This document shows positions 16,976-26,229 of a stretch of DNA of 64,000 bases, in pieces. Position 1 is the first letter of the stretch. Every line of letters starts with the position of its first letter. The position numbers were made by a program, and so were the translations under genes. The notes beneath the pieces are model-generated. The model did no database searches. It was given only the letters and a program-made list of their open reading frames with translations, and was not told where the DNA came from. Source of the DNA: Chitinophagaceae bacterium DXS (GTDB lineage Bacteria; Bacteroidota; Bacteroidia; Chitinophagales; Chitinophagaceae); the NCBI GenBank assembly GCA_030345135.1, contig CP128386.1, forward strand, positions 4,160,667-4,224,666, in the 5' to 3' direction.

Positions 16976-17383
16976 GATGTACGATGTCAGGGGTACGATG
17001 TACGATGTGGGGTGGCAGGGTTGCAATGTGCTATTAAAAAGGAAGTACAGGCGCCGCAGGGATGCAAAGTAAATTTTGGGCCACGAAGACGCAAAGGACA
17101 AAAAGGGGCACAAAAAAAATGTTTGATTTTTAAAGAATGCGCCAAAGCGCAAAAGGTCACAAAGGCTTAGGTTTTAAAACGCATCAACAAATTCTCGGCC
17201 CGTTCAGTTTTGGGCTTTGCGCTCAGGCCTTACCTACACTCCTTCGCTTCGATAAACGTATTACGTACAACTTAAAACGTACAACCTGGTAATCAGTTTT
17301 AAGCTTTGAGCTTTAGGCGTTAAGCTTCTTTTTCGCTTCGATAAACGTATTACGTATAACTTAAAACGTACAACTCCGCGCAG
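16976..17383. repeat. 408-bp repeat mosaic spacer
   Basis: No gene. Contains GATGTACGATGT words (16975-17008), CACGAAGACGCAAAGG and GCGCCAAAGCGCAAAAGG words (17085-17165), and two direct copies of a 43-nt unit rich in ACGTATTACGTACAAC (17243-17285 and 17333-17374). Between these copies lies a TTTAAGCTTTGAGCTTTAGGC word block (17292-17326). Confidence 0.7.
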
Positions 17384-17986
17384 CTATATTTCCGGCAACG
17401 TCACCCGCTTCCATTTAGATACAAATCTTATCAGAGCGATGAGCGCAATACAAATTAAAAGATTGATGTTATTAGTGAGTGAAGTATGTTTTAATGCAAC
17501 ATACACAATACCGCCTATTGCACATGCGGTGGCATACAATTCACCGCGCTTTAAAAGATTGGGAACTGAATTGCAGAGAATGTCAGCCAACAATCCTCCG
17601 AAAGTAGCGGTAATAACACCCATTGCAACAGCGTAAAATTCATTGATCCCGGAAAGCAGACTCTTCTCTATTCCCGCGACGGTGAATAGGCCAAGTCCGA
17701 GTGCGTCGGTGATTAGAATCGTTCTCCTGAATTTTCTGTAATCAAGCTTGAATAAAAAGGTGATCGTGGTAGAAGATAGTACAAGCACAAGTGCGATATT
17801 ATCGTTTACCCAATTTACGGGTCTTATACCAATTAACAGGTCACGCAATGTACCTCCGCCATAAGCAGTAACGAATGCCAACACTGTGGCTCCAAATATG
17901 TCCATCCTGTATGTTCTTGCTTTAAAGGCGCCAGTTAAAGCAAAGATGAAAATACCCGAGTATGTAATAACGCTTAGAAAATTCAT
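17384..17986 (-). CDS. TRIC/UPF0126 family membrane channel
   Basis: Integral membrane protein of 200 residues with about seven hydrophobic helices and an internal two-fold repeat. Each half carries the glycine-rich family signature: ATVLAFVTAYGGGTLRD near residues 33-49, and GVITATFGGLLAD near 122-134. DALGLGLFTVAG lies between them. Prokaryotic TRIC homologues form trimeric cation channels. The C-terminus is short and basic (KWKRV). It stands alone, with repeat-filled spacers on one side and a tandem duplication upstream of the neighbouring divergent gene on the other. Confidence 0.9.
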   Translation of the reverse strand: MNFLSVITYSGIFIFALTGAFKARTYRMDIFGATVLAFVTAYGGGTLRDLLIGIRPVNWVNDNIALVLVLSSTTITFLFKLDYRKFRRTILITDALGLGLFTVAGIEKSLLSGINEFYAVAMGVITATFGGLLADILCNSVPNLLKRGELYATACAIGGIVYVALKHTSLTNNINLLICIALIALIRFVSKWKRVTLPEI

Positions 17987-18072
17987 GCAACAAGCATTAA
18001 GATACCCAATATAGCGGCTTTTCGGGCTTGGGACAAAATAAAGATTGCATTGTCGCCATTATTTCATGCTTT

Positions 18073-18234
18073 GCCATGGTTCGTGTCTCACGATCCATTC
18101 ATAGAACACAAATTGCTTACCTTAGAGATCGCGGCAGGAAAATCTTCATCTCCGCCATGGTTCGTGTCCCACGATCCATTCATGGAACACAAATTGCTTA
18201 CCTTAGACTTTACGCGGCAGAAAGATCTTCATTA
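18073..18234 (+). repeat. 81-bp tandem duplication upstream of the crotonase gene
   Basis: Two head-to-tail copies with a period of 81 nt, 18073-18153 and 18154-18234. They are nearly identical over the first 55 nt and diverge in the last third. Each holds a GGTTCGTG...CACGATCC hairpin. The plus frame through both copies is open and gives a 27-residue repeated peptide (core SHDPF.EHKLLTL), but it lacks an ATG. Confidence 0.8.
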
Positions 18235-18277
18235 TGCACAACCAAACAATCTGATCATAAACGTTTAAAAATCTTCT

Positions 18278-19057
18278 ATGGCTTACCAAACGCTTCTGAC
18301 AACTTTAGAAAATAACACGCTCATCATTACAATTAACAGACCCGAAAAGCTGAATGCACTTAACAGTACTGTCATTCATGAGCTGGGCAAGGTAATTGAT
18401 GAAGTATATGAGAACGCCAGTATTAAATCAGCTATCATAACAGGCTCGGGAGAAAAAAGCTTTGTTGCCGGAGCGGACATAACGGAATTCCTCCAGCTGG
18501 ATTCGTCACAGGGCGAAGCGCTTGCACGCAATGCTCAACAAAATGTGTTCGACAAAATTGAAAGCTCCCCCAAGCCGATCGTTGCAGCCGTTAATGGTTT
18601 TGCATTGGGAGGAGGTTGTGAGCTTGCACTGGCTTGTCATTTTATCATTGCGAGTGATAATGCAAAGTTTGCTCAGCCGGAAGTAAATCTCGGCATTATT
18701 CCGGGTTATGGCGGAACACAAAGACTCGTGCAAATTGTAGGAAAGGGCAGAGCGATGCAACTGGTAATGACCGGCGAAATGATCACTGCACAGGATGCGA
18801 TGCAATATGGAATTGCAAACAAAGTTGTGAGCCAGTCGGAGCTGTTGCAAACAGTAAAAGATATTTTACAACTTATTCATACAAAGGCGCCATTGGCAAT
18901 TACCAAAGTGATTGAATGCATCAACAATTTTGATCACACACAACAGGGTTACGATTTTGAAATAAAGAAGTTCGGTGAATGCTTTTCAACTGAAGACATG
19001 AAGGAAGGCGCTACGGCGTTTATTGAAAAGCGGAAGCCAAACTTTAAAGGGAATTGA
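18278..19057 (+). CDS. enoyl-CoA hydratase/isomerase (crotonase) family protein
   Basis: Crotonase-fold enzyme of 259 residues, most likely a short-chain enoyl-CoA hydratase of beta-oxidation or butyrate-type metabolism. The CoA-binding oxyanion-hole segments are AGADI and FALGGGCELA. Both catalytic glutamates are visible, one in GGGCELALAC and one in FAQPEVNLGIIPGYGGTQRL, spaced as in true hydratases. The protein is soluble with no fusion to a dehydrogenase. It is a single gene 10 bp downstream of the end of an open duplicated region. The physiological acyl-CoA is unknown. Confidence 0.92.
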   Translation: MAYQTLLTTLENNTLIITINRPEKLNALNSTVIHELGKVIDEVYENASIKSAIITGSGEKSFVAGADITEFLQLDSSQGEALARNAQQNVFDKIESSPKPIVAAVNGFALGGGCELALACHFIIASDNAKFAQPEVNLGIIPGYGGTQRLVQIVGKGRAMQLVMTGEMITAQDAMQYGIANKVVSQSELLQTVKDILQLIHTKAPLAITKVIECINNFDHTQQGYDFEIKKFGECFSTEDMKEGATAFIEKRKPNFKGN

Positions 19058-19814
19058 AAATTGAAAGTTGACAATTCCTGCCCGACTGAAGTCATTCAGG
19101 CGGGGACAATGACCGGAGCGAAAAAACCTCTGTTTAATAGATAAATACATTACACAGAGTTCCACGGAGAAATCACGGAGTTTCACAGAGCTTTTATTTA
19201 TTTTTTTCCTGCAGCATCCTCTCCAGGAGAGCAATTTTTTCGCGCTCACTTTTTATCAAGGCATCATATAATTCAACTATTTTTTCAATGGGATTGAATG
19301 TGCAGTGATGATTAATGCCGATTGTACCATTGCCTGTATTTGCACCTTCGTAGTTGTTTTGAATATTAAAGATGGAGGTTTCTTCATTAAAGTTTTTAAT
19401 AGCTTCAACCGGAACTTTTAGTGCTTTTGCAACTTCATTCAGTATGTTATCATCGATCTCTTCTTTCGCTTCAAGTACCGAGACTTTCCTTTGATTCCAA
19501 TCATCACCAAGATCAAGTGCAAGCGCTTCCTGTTTAACGCCCAATATTTCGCGCATCCGTTTTAAATTTCGTCCGTGGTGTATTGCGTTTGGCATAGTCT
19601 TATTCGTCATAATGATAAGTTTAAGGGTTTATGAACAGGCTGTGTTTGATGCAAATTATTATTTTATTTTTAAATCCTGAAGAATGACTAGCATAATAAA
19701 AACAGTTACACACAGCAGACACAGCGTTCCACAGAGATTTTCCGCTCCGTTTATTGTCCCCGCCTGAAATGACGTCAGTCGGGCAGGAATTCTCCATTTT
19801 CAGTTGTCAATTGA
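19053..19814. repeat. inverted-repeat bracket around an XRE gene
   Basis: Left arm 19053-19120 and right arm 19744-19814 are inverted copies of a compound element: a TTGACAATTG word next to a CCCCGCCTGAATGACGTCAG...GGGCAGGAA unit. The second part matches at about 40 of 44 positions between arms. A third copy of that unit is at 48711-48740. CACAGAG words lie just inside both arms. Confidence 0.7.
19194..19610 (-). CDS. XRE-type helix-turn-helix regulator with C-terminal coiled segment
   Basis: DNA-binding protein of 138 residues. An HTH_3/XRE domain covers about residues 14-70 (RMREILGVKQEALALDLG, VSVLEAKEEI). It is followed by a Gly/Asn-rich linker and a C-terminal helix with IVELYDALIKSEREKIALLE, likely for oligomerisation. 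This design is common and frequently multi-copy in Bacteroidota. Two start codons are possible, 19610 or the ATG five codons later. It is not next to a toxin gene. It sits inside a pair of long inverted repeats, which suggests it could have moved as a unit, though no transposase is present. Confidence 0.8.
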   Translation of the reverse strand: MTNKTMPNAIHHGRNLKRMREILGVKQEALALDLGDDWNQRKVSVLEAKEEIDDNILNEVAKALKVPVEAIKNFNEETSIFNIQNNYEGANTGNGTIGINHHCTFNPIEKIVELYDALIKSEREKIALLERMLQEKNK

Positions 19815-20804
19815 ATTAAGGAGTTGTTGATCTTCTATCGTCAATGCGCATTTGAAGTGTCCTTCGGGACAAGAAGCATGGCCATGCAAACCGCAGGGGC
19901 GGCAGGATAAATTGATTTTTGTTTCCACTACAAAGCGCTTGTCACTCAGCGGGCCGAATCCAAAGGCATTGATCGTACTGCAGTAAACAGCGGTAACGGG
20001 CGCATTTACGGATGAGGCAAGATGCATGGGTGCAGAATCATTTACATAATTCATCCTTGCATCTTTGAACAGCGCGCAGGATTGAAGGAAATCCAGCTTG
20101 CCAGCAAGATTGATCACATTGCCACCAGTTGCGTCTTTTATTATATTACACAAATCCGAGTCATTTGGAGCACCGACAAGGTATACGAGTAAATTGTCCG
20201 GCAATTTTTTAATAAAACTGATCCACTTCTCGGGCGGATATTGTTTGGTAAACCATACAGATGCGGGTGCTATACAGATGTACGGTTGTTGTTTGTATTG
20301 CTCAACGCTGCTATAATCCTCTTTAGTAGGATAGAGCCTTGGCTTAGCAGGCTTGTCGTCAGTAAAATCTTCTATTAGTTTATTGTTCCTTTCAATCTCA
20401 TGAAAGATATGTGGATCAGAAACATTGCTTACAATATGCTTTACTTTTTTGGTGAACGCAAAACTCCAGGGATTTTTATCGAATCCGATTTTTTCTTTTG
20501 CATTGGAAAAAGCAGTTATAAAACCGGTTGCGGCGAAACGCTGCACATTGATCACCTTATCATATTTCGCTTCACGGATCTGCTTCAACAGTTTTAAAAG
20601 ATTGCCATACTTGTTCTCCTTCTTGTTCCAAACCAGTACATTCCTGATATAAGGATGATTCTTCAGCATCGATTCATTGCCTTTGCGCACCATATAATCT
20701 ATCTCTGCTTCGGGGTAAAAGGCGTGCAATTTTTCCAAAACGCCTGTTGCCAGTATTACATCTCCAATAAAAGCGGTCTGAATTACCAGGAATCTTTTGT
20801 TCAT
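19800..20804 (-). CDS. glycosyltransferase family 9 (heptosyltransferase-like)
   Basis: GT-B fold sugar transferase of 334 residues related to the ADP-heptose:LPS heptosyltransferases. It starts with KRFLVIQTAFIGDVILATGV and has VINVQRF and the C-terminal donor-binding region VNDSAPMHLASSVNAPVTAVY, with the family Asp in NDSAPMH. The ATG at 20804 is preferred; the codon before it is TTG. The last 40 residues hold a cysteine cluster (SCRPCG, ASCPEG, KCALT), as seen in Bacteroidota GT9 members. It probably acts at the cytoplasmic membrane in LPS or surface glycan synthesis. Donor and acceptor are not known. Confidence 0.9.
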   Translation of the reverse strand: MNKRFLVIQTAFIGDVILATGVLEKLHAFYPEAEIDYMVRKGNESMLKNHPYIRNVLVWNKKENKYGNLLKLLKQIREAKYDKVINVQRFAATGFITAFSNAKEKIGFDKNPWSFAFTKKVKHIVSNVSDPHIFHEIERNNKLIEDFTDDKPAKPRLYPTKEDYSSVEQYKQQPYICIAPASVWFTKQYPPEKWISFIKKLPDNLLVYLVGAPNDSDLCNIIKDATGGNVINLAGKLDFLQSCALFKDARMNYVNDSAPMHLASSVNAPVTAVYCSTINAFGFGPLSDKRFVVETKINLSCRPCGLHGHASCPEGHFKCALTIEDQQLLNSIDN

Positions 20805-20819
20805 CAAAGCAAAAATAAT

Positions 20820-21048
20820 AAAACCACGGAGACACTAAAGGCACGGAGAAGCACAGGGTTTTAGTCACAAAGAGCAAAAGACACCAAAAAGCACAAAAAA
20901 TTTATTATAGAAGAAGATCAGCCAACCTAGCAAAAATATTGTTCGAAGAGGCTTGCTCTTTTTTCCTGCGTCGTTTTCAATCTCTAAATGTCAGATTTTA
21001 ATTCGCTTATCGTTGTGTCCCTTTGTGTCGTTTGTGGCTCCGTGGTTC
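20820..21048. repeat. CACGGAG/CACAAAG word repeats
   Basis: Words of the CCACGGAGACACTAAAGG type at 20822-20880 and their inverse (TTGTGTCCCTTTGTGTCG, GGCTCCGTGG) at 21010-21048 bracket about 130 bp of unremarkable sequence. Confidence 0.6.
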
Positions 21049-21074
21049 AAAAAAAAACACCTTTGCAGGTGTTC
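21049..21074 (-). terminator. terminator of the 37-residue gene
   Basis: On the minus strand a stem ACACCTGCAAAGGTGT is followed by eight or more T. It lies 26 nt after the stop codon of the small gene at 21100-21213. Confidence 0.8.
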
Positions 21075-21099
21075 AGTAATGTTTTGGTAGATTAAAAAC

Positions 21100-21213
21100 T
21101 TATTCCGTGATAAATTTTTTAAGTCTTTTAAATTGCTTTCTTTCGGGTGTTTCAAACAGTTCAATAAACTTGTTGAACAGTCTGCCCAGGAAAGCCTGGT
21201 TTTCGTTTTTCAT
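21100..21213 (-). CDS. 37-residue small protein
   Basis: A short open frame from ATG (21213) to TAA (21100) encodes a soluble, amphipathic peptide that begins MKNENQAFLGRLFNKF and ends RLKKFITE, rich in Phe, Lys and Glu. Evidence that it is a gene: a good minus-strand terminator directly downstream (21049-21074), an AT-rich promoter-like stretch upstream (a TATATTTT box near 21240), and no competing gene in the spacer. It lies between the GT9 and RecQ genes in the same direction, but after the RecQ terminator, so it has its own transcript. Function unknown. Confidence 0.6.
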   Translation of the reverse strand: MKNENQAFLGRLFNKFIELFETPERKQFKRLKKFITE

Positions 21214-21324
21214 TGAATTGGAATTTGGAGCCGGAAAATATAACAAAATATTAAATTCGGAATACAGTCAACAAAATTTAATCCACTATTAATGTCAGGA
21301 CTACATTTACTAGCGTCCGGACAC

Positions 21325-21350
21325 AAAAAAGGCCGCTAATCGCGGCCTTT
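21325..21350 (-). terminator. recQ terminator
   Basis: GGCCGC-TAAT-CGCGGCC type hairpin (21331-21347) with A-run on one side and T-run on the other, placed 20 nt after the recQ stop codon on the minus strand. Confidence 0.85.
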
Positions 21351-21369
21351 TGTACAAGTTTATTAAGAA

Positions 21370-23685
21370 TTAAATTCCGTAAACGCACAGGAACTTAATA
21401 CGCATAATCTTTAATTGCTCCCAGGTATAGTCGCTATCTGACATTTCCTCCTGCGCAACCTGTAGAGAAGATGTCTCGCAGCTTTTGAAATAATCCAGTA
21501 TTTCATCCTGCTCATCGTCGTCCAGCATGTCGTCAATTGCGTAATCCAGGTTTAGTTTGGTTCCGCTGGCAACGATGGTTTCCATTTCTTCCAGTAATGC
21601 ATCTAGCCTTAAGTCTTTGTTCTTGGCGATGGTTTCCAAAGGAATCTTCTTATCTACATTTTGAATAATGTAGATCTTGTTATTCGCCTTATTGGCAACG
21701 CTCTTCATCACAAAATCATCCGGCTTCTCTATTTCGTTCTCCTCAACATATTTTGCAATTACTTCAATGAACGGTTTACCATAACGCAACGCCTTACCCT
21801 TACTTACGCCTGAGCATTTTTCCAGTTCCTGCAAACTTGTAGGATACATCGTAGCCATATCCTGCAGTGATGATTCAAGGAAGATCACGAACGGCGGAAG
21901 TGCCTTCTTTTTAGCTTCCTTCTGACGAAGCTCTTTCAACATAGTAAACAACTTATCATCAGTTGCAGTGCCGGCATTTCCTGCACCTTCACTTCCTTCA
22001 TCATCATCTTCATTAGCTTCCTCAAACAAATTGTTCAGCACAATCTTGAATGATGCAGGTTTCTTCAGGAATTTCTCTCCGTTTGGAGTTACTTTCAATA
22101 AACCGTACTCCTCAATATCTTTTCTTATCAGGTTCTCCAGTAACATCTGCCTGATCAGGCTGTTCCAGAAATGTTCGTCTTTTTCTTTTCCAATACCAAA
22201 CACCGGCAGCTTCTCATGGCGGAACATGGTGATCTGCGGAGTAAGTTTGCCTATTAAAATATTTACAACGTATTCAGTCGGGAAGTTTTCATCCAAAGCA
22301 GTCACGGTCTTCAGTACCATTACAGCCTCATTCTTAGTCTCAACCTTTTCTTTCTGATTTAAACAGTTATCGCAGTTGCCGCAATTTTCTGTCTGCCATT
22401 CTTCACCAAAATAGTGCAGCAAGATCTTTCTGCGACAAACAGAACTTTCAGCAAAAGCCACAGTTTCGTTGATCAGCTGTGCGCCAATTTCCCTTTCACT
22501 CAACGGCTTATCGCGCATCAGGTGTTCAAGCTTGGCAACATCTTTATGAGAATAGTATAAAATACATTTTCCTTCCAGTCCATCACGACCTGCACGGCCC
22601 GTTTCCTGGTAATAATTTTCAATTGATTTTGGAATGTTGAAATGGATCACAAAACGGATATCCGGTTTGTCAATACCCATTCCGAAAGCGATGGTAGCAA
22701 CAATCACCTGCACGTCTTCATTCAGAAACTGATCCTGGCGCTCTGCGCGCAGTTTTGCATCCAGACCGGCATGATAGGCGACTGCCTTAATGTTGTTTGC
22801 AACCAGCAGTTCAGCCAGTTCCTCAGTGGTTTTACGGTTGAGTGTGTAAATAATCCCACTCTTTCCTTTGTTCTGAGAAATAAAACGCACAATGCTTTTA
22901 ACCGTCTGTTCCTTTTTAATTTTTGGCTGAATCTCGTAATAAAGATTGCCGCGGTTAAAAGAAGAAATAAAAATATTGGGATTTCTAAGTCCCAGGTTCT
23001 TTACAATATCGCTCTGAACCTTTGGTGTTGCGGTGGCAGTTAAAGCTACTACGGGAAGATTCGGGTTGATTTCATCCATCATTTCACGTAAACGTCTGTA
23101 TTCCGGGCGGAAATCGTGTCCCCATTCAGAAATACAGTGCGCTTCATCCACTGCAAAAAATGATATGGTCAGATCGCTAAAAAATTCAATATTTTCCTGC
23201 TTGGTCAATGTTTCAGGAGCTACATACAGCAACTTTGTTTTGCCGCTAAGTAGGTCGTCCTTAACCTCTTTTATCTGCCCCTTATTTAATGACGAGTTTA
23301 AGAAGTGAGCCACATTATCATTTTCACTGTATCCTCTTACCAGGTCTACCTGGTTTTTCATCAACGCAATTAACGGACTTACGATGATAGCGCAACCTTC
23401 CATAATCATCGCAGGCAATTGATAACAAAGGCTCTTACCGCCACCTGTTGGCATAATAACAAAAGTGTCATGCCCATTCAACAAACTGTGAATAGCTTCT
23501 TCCTGCCTGCCCTTAAATTGCTCAAAACCAAAATTTACGGACAAGCCATCATGAATATCATAGCCATGAGGAGTGCCGTTTGATGAAGCGGTTACTTTTT
23601 TTGTACCGGCTTTTTTTTCTGCCGCCGGCTCTGACACAGTTGTTTTCTTGGACCGTGTACTCACTTTTTTTGTACTTGTTGCCAT
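21370..23685 (-). CDS. recQ: ATP-dependent DNA helicase RecQ
   Basis: 3'-to-5' superfamily 2 helicase of 771 residues that acts at stalled forks and recombination intermediates. After a basic, Ser/Thr-rich N-terminus of about 40 residues come Walker A ([11 protein letters not shown]), the DEAH box in [11 protein letters not shown], and motifs FNRGNLYY and [11 protein letters not shown]. The RQC zinc site is formed by cysteines in SSVCRRK and NCGNCDNC. An HRDC domain lies around residues 595-670 and a further acidic C-terminal tail follows. It is longer than E. coli RecQ, as usual in Bacteroidota. It is transcribed divergently from kdsD. Confidence 0.97.
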   Translation of the reverse strand: MATSTKKVSTRSKKTTVSEPAAEKKAGTKKVTASSNGTPHGYDIHDGLSVNFGFEQFKGRQEEAIHSLLNGHDTFVIMPTGGGKSLCYQLPAMIMEGCAIIVSPLIALMKNQVDLVRGYSENDNVAHFLNSSLNKGQIKEVKDDLLSGKTKLLYVAPETLTKQENIEFFSDLTISFFAVDEAHCISEWGHDFRPEYRRLREMMDEINPNLPVVALTATATPKVQSDIVKNLGLRNPNIFISSFNRGNLYYEIQPKIKKEQTVKSIVRFISQNKGKSGIIYTLNRKTTEELAELLVANNIKAVAYHAGLDAKLRAERQDQFLNEDVQVIVATIAFGMGIDKPDIRFVIHFNIPKSIENYYQETGRAGRDGLEGKCILYYSHKDVAKLEHLMRDKPLSEREIGAQLINETVAFAESSVCRRKILLHYFGEEWQTENCGNCDNCLNQKEKVETKNEAVMVLKTVTALDENFPTEYVVNILIGKLTPQITMFRHEKLPVFGIGKEKDEHFWNSLIRQMLLENLIRKDIEEYGLLKVTPNGEKFLKKPASFKIVLNNLFEEANEDDDEGSEGAGNAGTATDDKLFTMLKELRQKEAKKKALPPFVIFLESSLQDMATMYPTSLQELEKCSGVSKGKALRYGKPFIEVIAKYVEENEIEKPDDFVMKSVANKANNKIYIIQNVDKKIPLETIAKNKDLRLDALLEEMETIVASGTKLNLDYAIDDMLDDDEQDEILDYFKSCETSSLQVAQEEMSDSDYTWEQLKIMRIKFLCVYGI

Positions 23686-23874
23686 GTTTAAATAGGGGTC
23701 TCTCCCACACCTTTTTAGTGACTTCCTTAAGTTACTGCTTTAATCCGGATATGGCAATACATGCCAGGACCTGGATTTTTTTTACAACTGGTTGGTTAGT
23801 GTCTTAAAAACTTCTAGAAGGGCAGCGAAGTTAATAATCATACGAATAATAATAAACTCTTAGGTGTTAAAGTT

Positions 23875-23882
23875 TAAATTTG
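23875..23882 (+). promoter_or_regulatory. -7 box of kdsD
   Basis: TAAATTTG matches TAnnTTTG and ends 6 nt before the ATG at 23889. No matching TTTG element at -33. Confidence 0.45.
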
Positions 23883-23888
23883 CAGCCA

Positions 23889-24854
23889 ATGAAACAATCC
23901 ATAAAACAGGTTGCTTCCCGGACCATTCAGGTAGAAGCAGCATCAGTTGCTGGCTTAGAGCAATTTATAGATGATAATTTTGAACATGCCGTAAAGACTG
24001 TTCACGAATGTAGAGGTCGACTGGTTGTAAGCGGAATTGGAAAAAGTGCGATTGTTGGCCAGAAGATTGTTGCCACCTTAAACTCAACCGGCACGCCTGC
24101 TCTTTTTATGCATGCCGCCGACGCCATTCATGGAGATCTGGGTATGATACAGCAGCATGATGTTGTTCTGATCATCAGCAAAAGCGGTGAAAGTCCCGAA
24201 ATAAAGGTTTTGGTGCCACTCATTAAAAATTTCAGCAATACACTTATTGCGATGGTGGGAAACCTGAATTCATTTCTCGCCAAAAATGCCTCTATCGTTT
24301 TAAATACAACAGTAAACAAAGAAGCTTGCCCTCATAACCTTGCACCAACGAGCAGTACAACTGCCCAAATGGTAATGGGTGATGCGCTGGCAATTTGTCT
24401 GATGGAGCTGAATAATTTTACAGGTACGGATTTTGCAAAATACCACCCCGGTGGAAACCTTGGCAAGAGAATGTACCTGCGCGTGGAAGATTTGTATGTA
24501 AATAACAGCAAGCCGAAAGTTTTACCAACAGCTTTACTTAAAGAAGTGATATTAACTATTTCACAAAGCCGTTTGGGAACGACTGCTGTTGTGGATGAAC
24601 GGGATAGTGTTATCGGTGTAATAACTGATGGCGACGTGCGCCGGATGTTAGAAAACATTGAAGATCTGCATTCTGTTCGTGCATCAGATATACAAACCCT
24701 TCATCCAAGAACCATTCAACCCGATGTACTGGCCGTTGATGCTTTTGATATGCTACGCAAGCACGATATAAGCGCATTAATAGTGGCAGATCCGGATGGA
24801 AAATATTTGGGCATTTTGCATTTGCATGATCTTGTTAAGGAAGGAATTATTTAA
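23889..24854 (+). CDS. kdsD: D-arabinose 5-phosphate isomerase (KpsF/GutQ family)
   Basis: Interconverts ribulose 5-phosphate and arabinose 5-phosphate, the first step of Kdo synthesis for LPS. The 321-residue protein has an SIS domain at about 30-190 (GIGKSAIVGQKI, ISKSGESPE, APTSSTTAQ) and two CBS domains at about 205-320 (VIGVITDGDVRRMLE, ILHLHDLV). The conserved HAADAIHGDLGM metal-binding segment is present. Start is the ATG at 23889, not the TTG three codons upstream. The next gene, a sugar-nucleotide enzyme, follows 56 bp later and may be co-expressed. Confidence 0.94.
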   Translation: MKQSIKQVASRTIQVEAASVAGLEQFIDDNFEHAVKTVHECRGRLVVSGIGKSAIVGQKIVATLNSTGTPALFMHAADAIHGDLGMIQQHDVVLIISKSGESPEIKVLVPLIKNFSNTLIAMVGNLNSFLAKNASIVLNTTVNKEACPHNLAPTSSTTAQMVMGDALAICLMELNNFTGTDFAKYHPGGNLGKRMYLRVEDLYVNNSKPKVLPTALLKEVILTISQSRLGTTAVVDERDSVIGVITDGDVRRMLENIEDLHSVRASDIQTLHPRTIQPDVLAVDAFDMLRKHDISALIVADPDGKYLGILHLHDLVKEGII

Positions 24855-24910
24855 TGTTTAATATGGGTGAATAGCAACAATACGCTATTTTGCCATTTAA
24901 TTACCAGGAA

Positions 24911-25993
24911 ATGAATAAGCATCATTATGTAGCTATTATGGCCGGAGGTATTGGAAGCCGCTTTTGGCCCAAGAGCAGGACATCATATCCAAAACAGTTC
25001 TTAGATATTTTAAATACAGGTAAAACGCTTATTCAGGCAACTTATGAACGTTACGCCAGGTTTATTCCTGCAGAAAATATTTATGTAGTTACTTCCCAGG
25101 ATTATGTTTCTATTGTTGAAGAGCAACTACCTCAATTACAAAAGGAGAATATTGTTGCAGAACCAAGCCGCAAGAATACTGCTCCATGCGTGGCATATAT
25201 TTCTTTTAAGCTGATAGAAAAAGATCCTGAAGCATGCCTGATTGTTGCACCAAGCGATCACCTTGTTCTTGATCCGGATGCGTTTGAACAGGTATCTCTG
25301 CGGGCGCTTGAATTCGCAAGAGATTCAAAAGCGTTTATAACACTTGGCATCAAACCTACCTATCCCAATACTGGTTATGGCTACATCCAGCACGATGTTG
25401 AAAGCGTTGCTGACAATATTCATAAGGTGAAAACCTTTACTGAAAAGCCTAACCTGGAATTGGCTAAAACTTTCATGGCCAGCGGAGATTTTCTATGGAA
25501 CGCTGGCATTTTTATATGGCGCGTAGAAAACATCCTGCAGGCATTTGAATCATTTCAGCCTGAGATGTATGAGCTGTTTGCGCAGGAAAAAGAATTGTTT
25601 AACACACCACGCGAAAAAGAAGCTATTGACAGGATTTATCCGCAATGCACAAATATTTCCATCGATTATGCCATCATGGAAAAAGCGGATAATGTTTACG
25701 TAATTCCGTCATCTTTTGGCTGGAGCGATCTCGGCACATGGAACAGTGCCTATGATAATCTTGAAAAAGATTATCTTGGTAATGCGGTTGCCGGCGACAA
25801 GGTGATGGTGATTGACGCAACAAAGTGTATGATAGCTGCCGAAAGCAGCAAGCTGGTTGTATTACAGGGTCTGGATGATTTTATAGTTGTAGATACCCCG
25901 GATGTTCTACTCATCTGCAAAAAAGAAAAAGAACAGGAGATTAAAGAATACGTGGCAGAAGTGAAGCGGAACATCGGCGACATGCACCTGTAG
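24911..25993 (+). CDS. manC: mannose-1-phosphate guanylyltransferase
   Basis: Makes GDP-mannose from mannose 1-phosphate and GTP for cell-surface glycans. The 360-residue protein opens with the nucleotidyltransferase signature AIMAGGIGSRFWPKSR, then YPKQFLDI, VAPSDHLV, and FTEKPN and WNAGIFIW blocks characteristic of this family. It lacks the C-terminal isomerase (cupin) domain of bifunctional ManC/AlgA enzymes. The ATG at 24911 is used; the seven codons above start with TTG. It lies 56 bp downstream of kdsD in the same direction, a sensible pairing for LPS and glycan precursor supply. Confidence 0.93.
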   Translation: MNKHHYVAIMAGGIGSRFWPKSRTSYPKQFLDILNTGKTLIQATYERYARFIPAENIYVVTSQDYVSIVEEQLPQLQKENIVAEPSRKNTAPCVAYISFKLIEKDPEACLIVAPSDHLVLDPDAFEQVSLRALEFARDSKAFITLGIKPTYPNTGYGYIQHDVESVADNIHKVKTFTEKPNLELAKTFMASGDFLWNAGIFIWRVENILQAFESFQPEMYELFAQEKELFNTPREKEAIDRIYPQCTNISIDYAIMEKADNVYVIPSSFGWSDLGTWNSAYDNLEKDYLGNAVAGDKVMVIDATKCMIAAESSKLVVLQGLDDFIVVDTPDVLLICKKEKEQEIKEYVAEVKRNIGDMHL

Positions 25994-26229
25994 AGAAGCG
26001 TAAAGCCTAAAGCTGAAAGCCTAAAACTATTTCCATTATCGTTGTGTTTCGGGAAATGTATAGCATTGTTCCTATTTTCTAATTATTAGCTTTTACTTTT
26101 GAGCTAGTAATTGACTGGTGGAGATGCTTTGAAGATTTGCTTACTTTATTCATATAAGAAAAAGCTTTTTATGATTACGCTTTTAGTTTTAAGCTTTGCG
26201 CTTTAGGCTTTAAGCTTTCAAATATCCCA
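25994..26229. repeat. inverted AAGCCTAAAGC word repeats
   Basis: AAGCGTAAAGCCTAAAGC words at 25996-26024 and the inverse (GCTTTGCGCTTTAGGC) at 26184-26218 bracket about 160 bp between manC and cdsA. Same family: 17292-17326, 38785-38820, 48476-48505, 62054-62085, 62269-62302 and 62512-62545. Confidence 0.7.

Noticed and set aside
18028-18315. Frame through the 81-bp duplication overlapping the crotonase start
   Set aside because: It overlaps the start of the real gene in another frame and has only repeat content; reported as a duplication and not as a gene.
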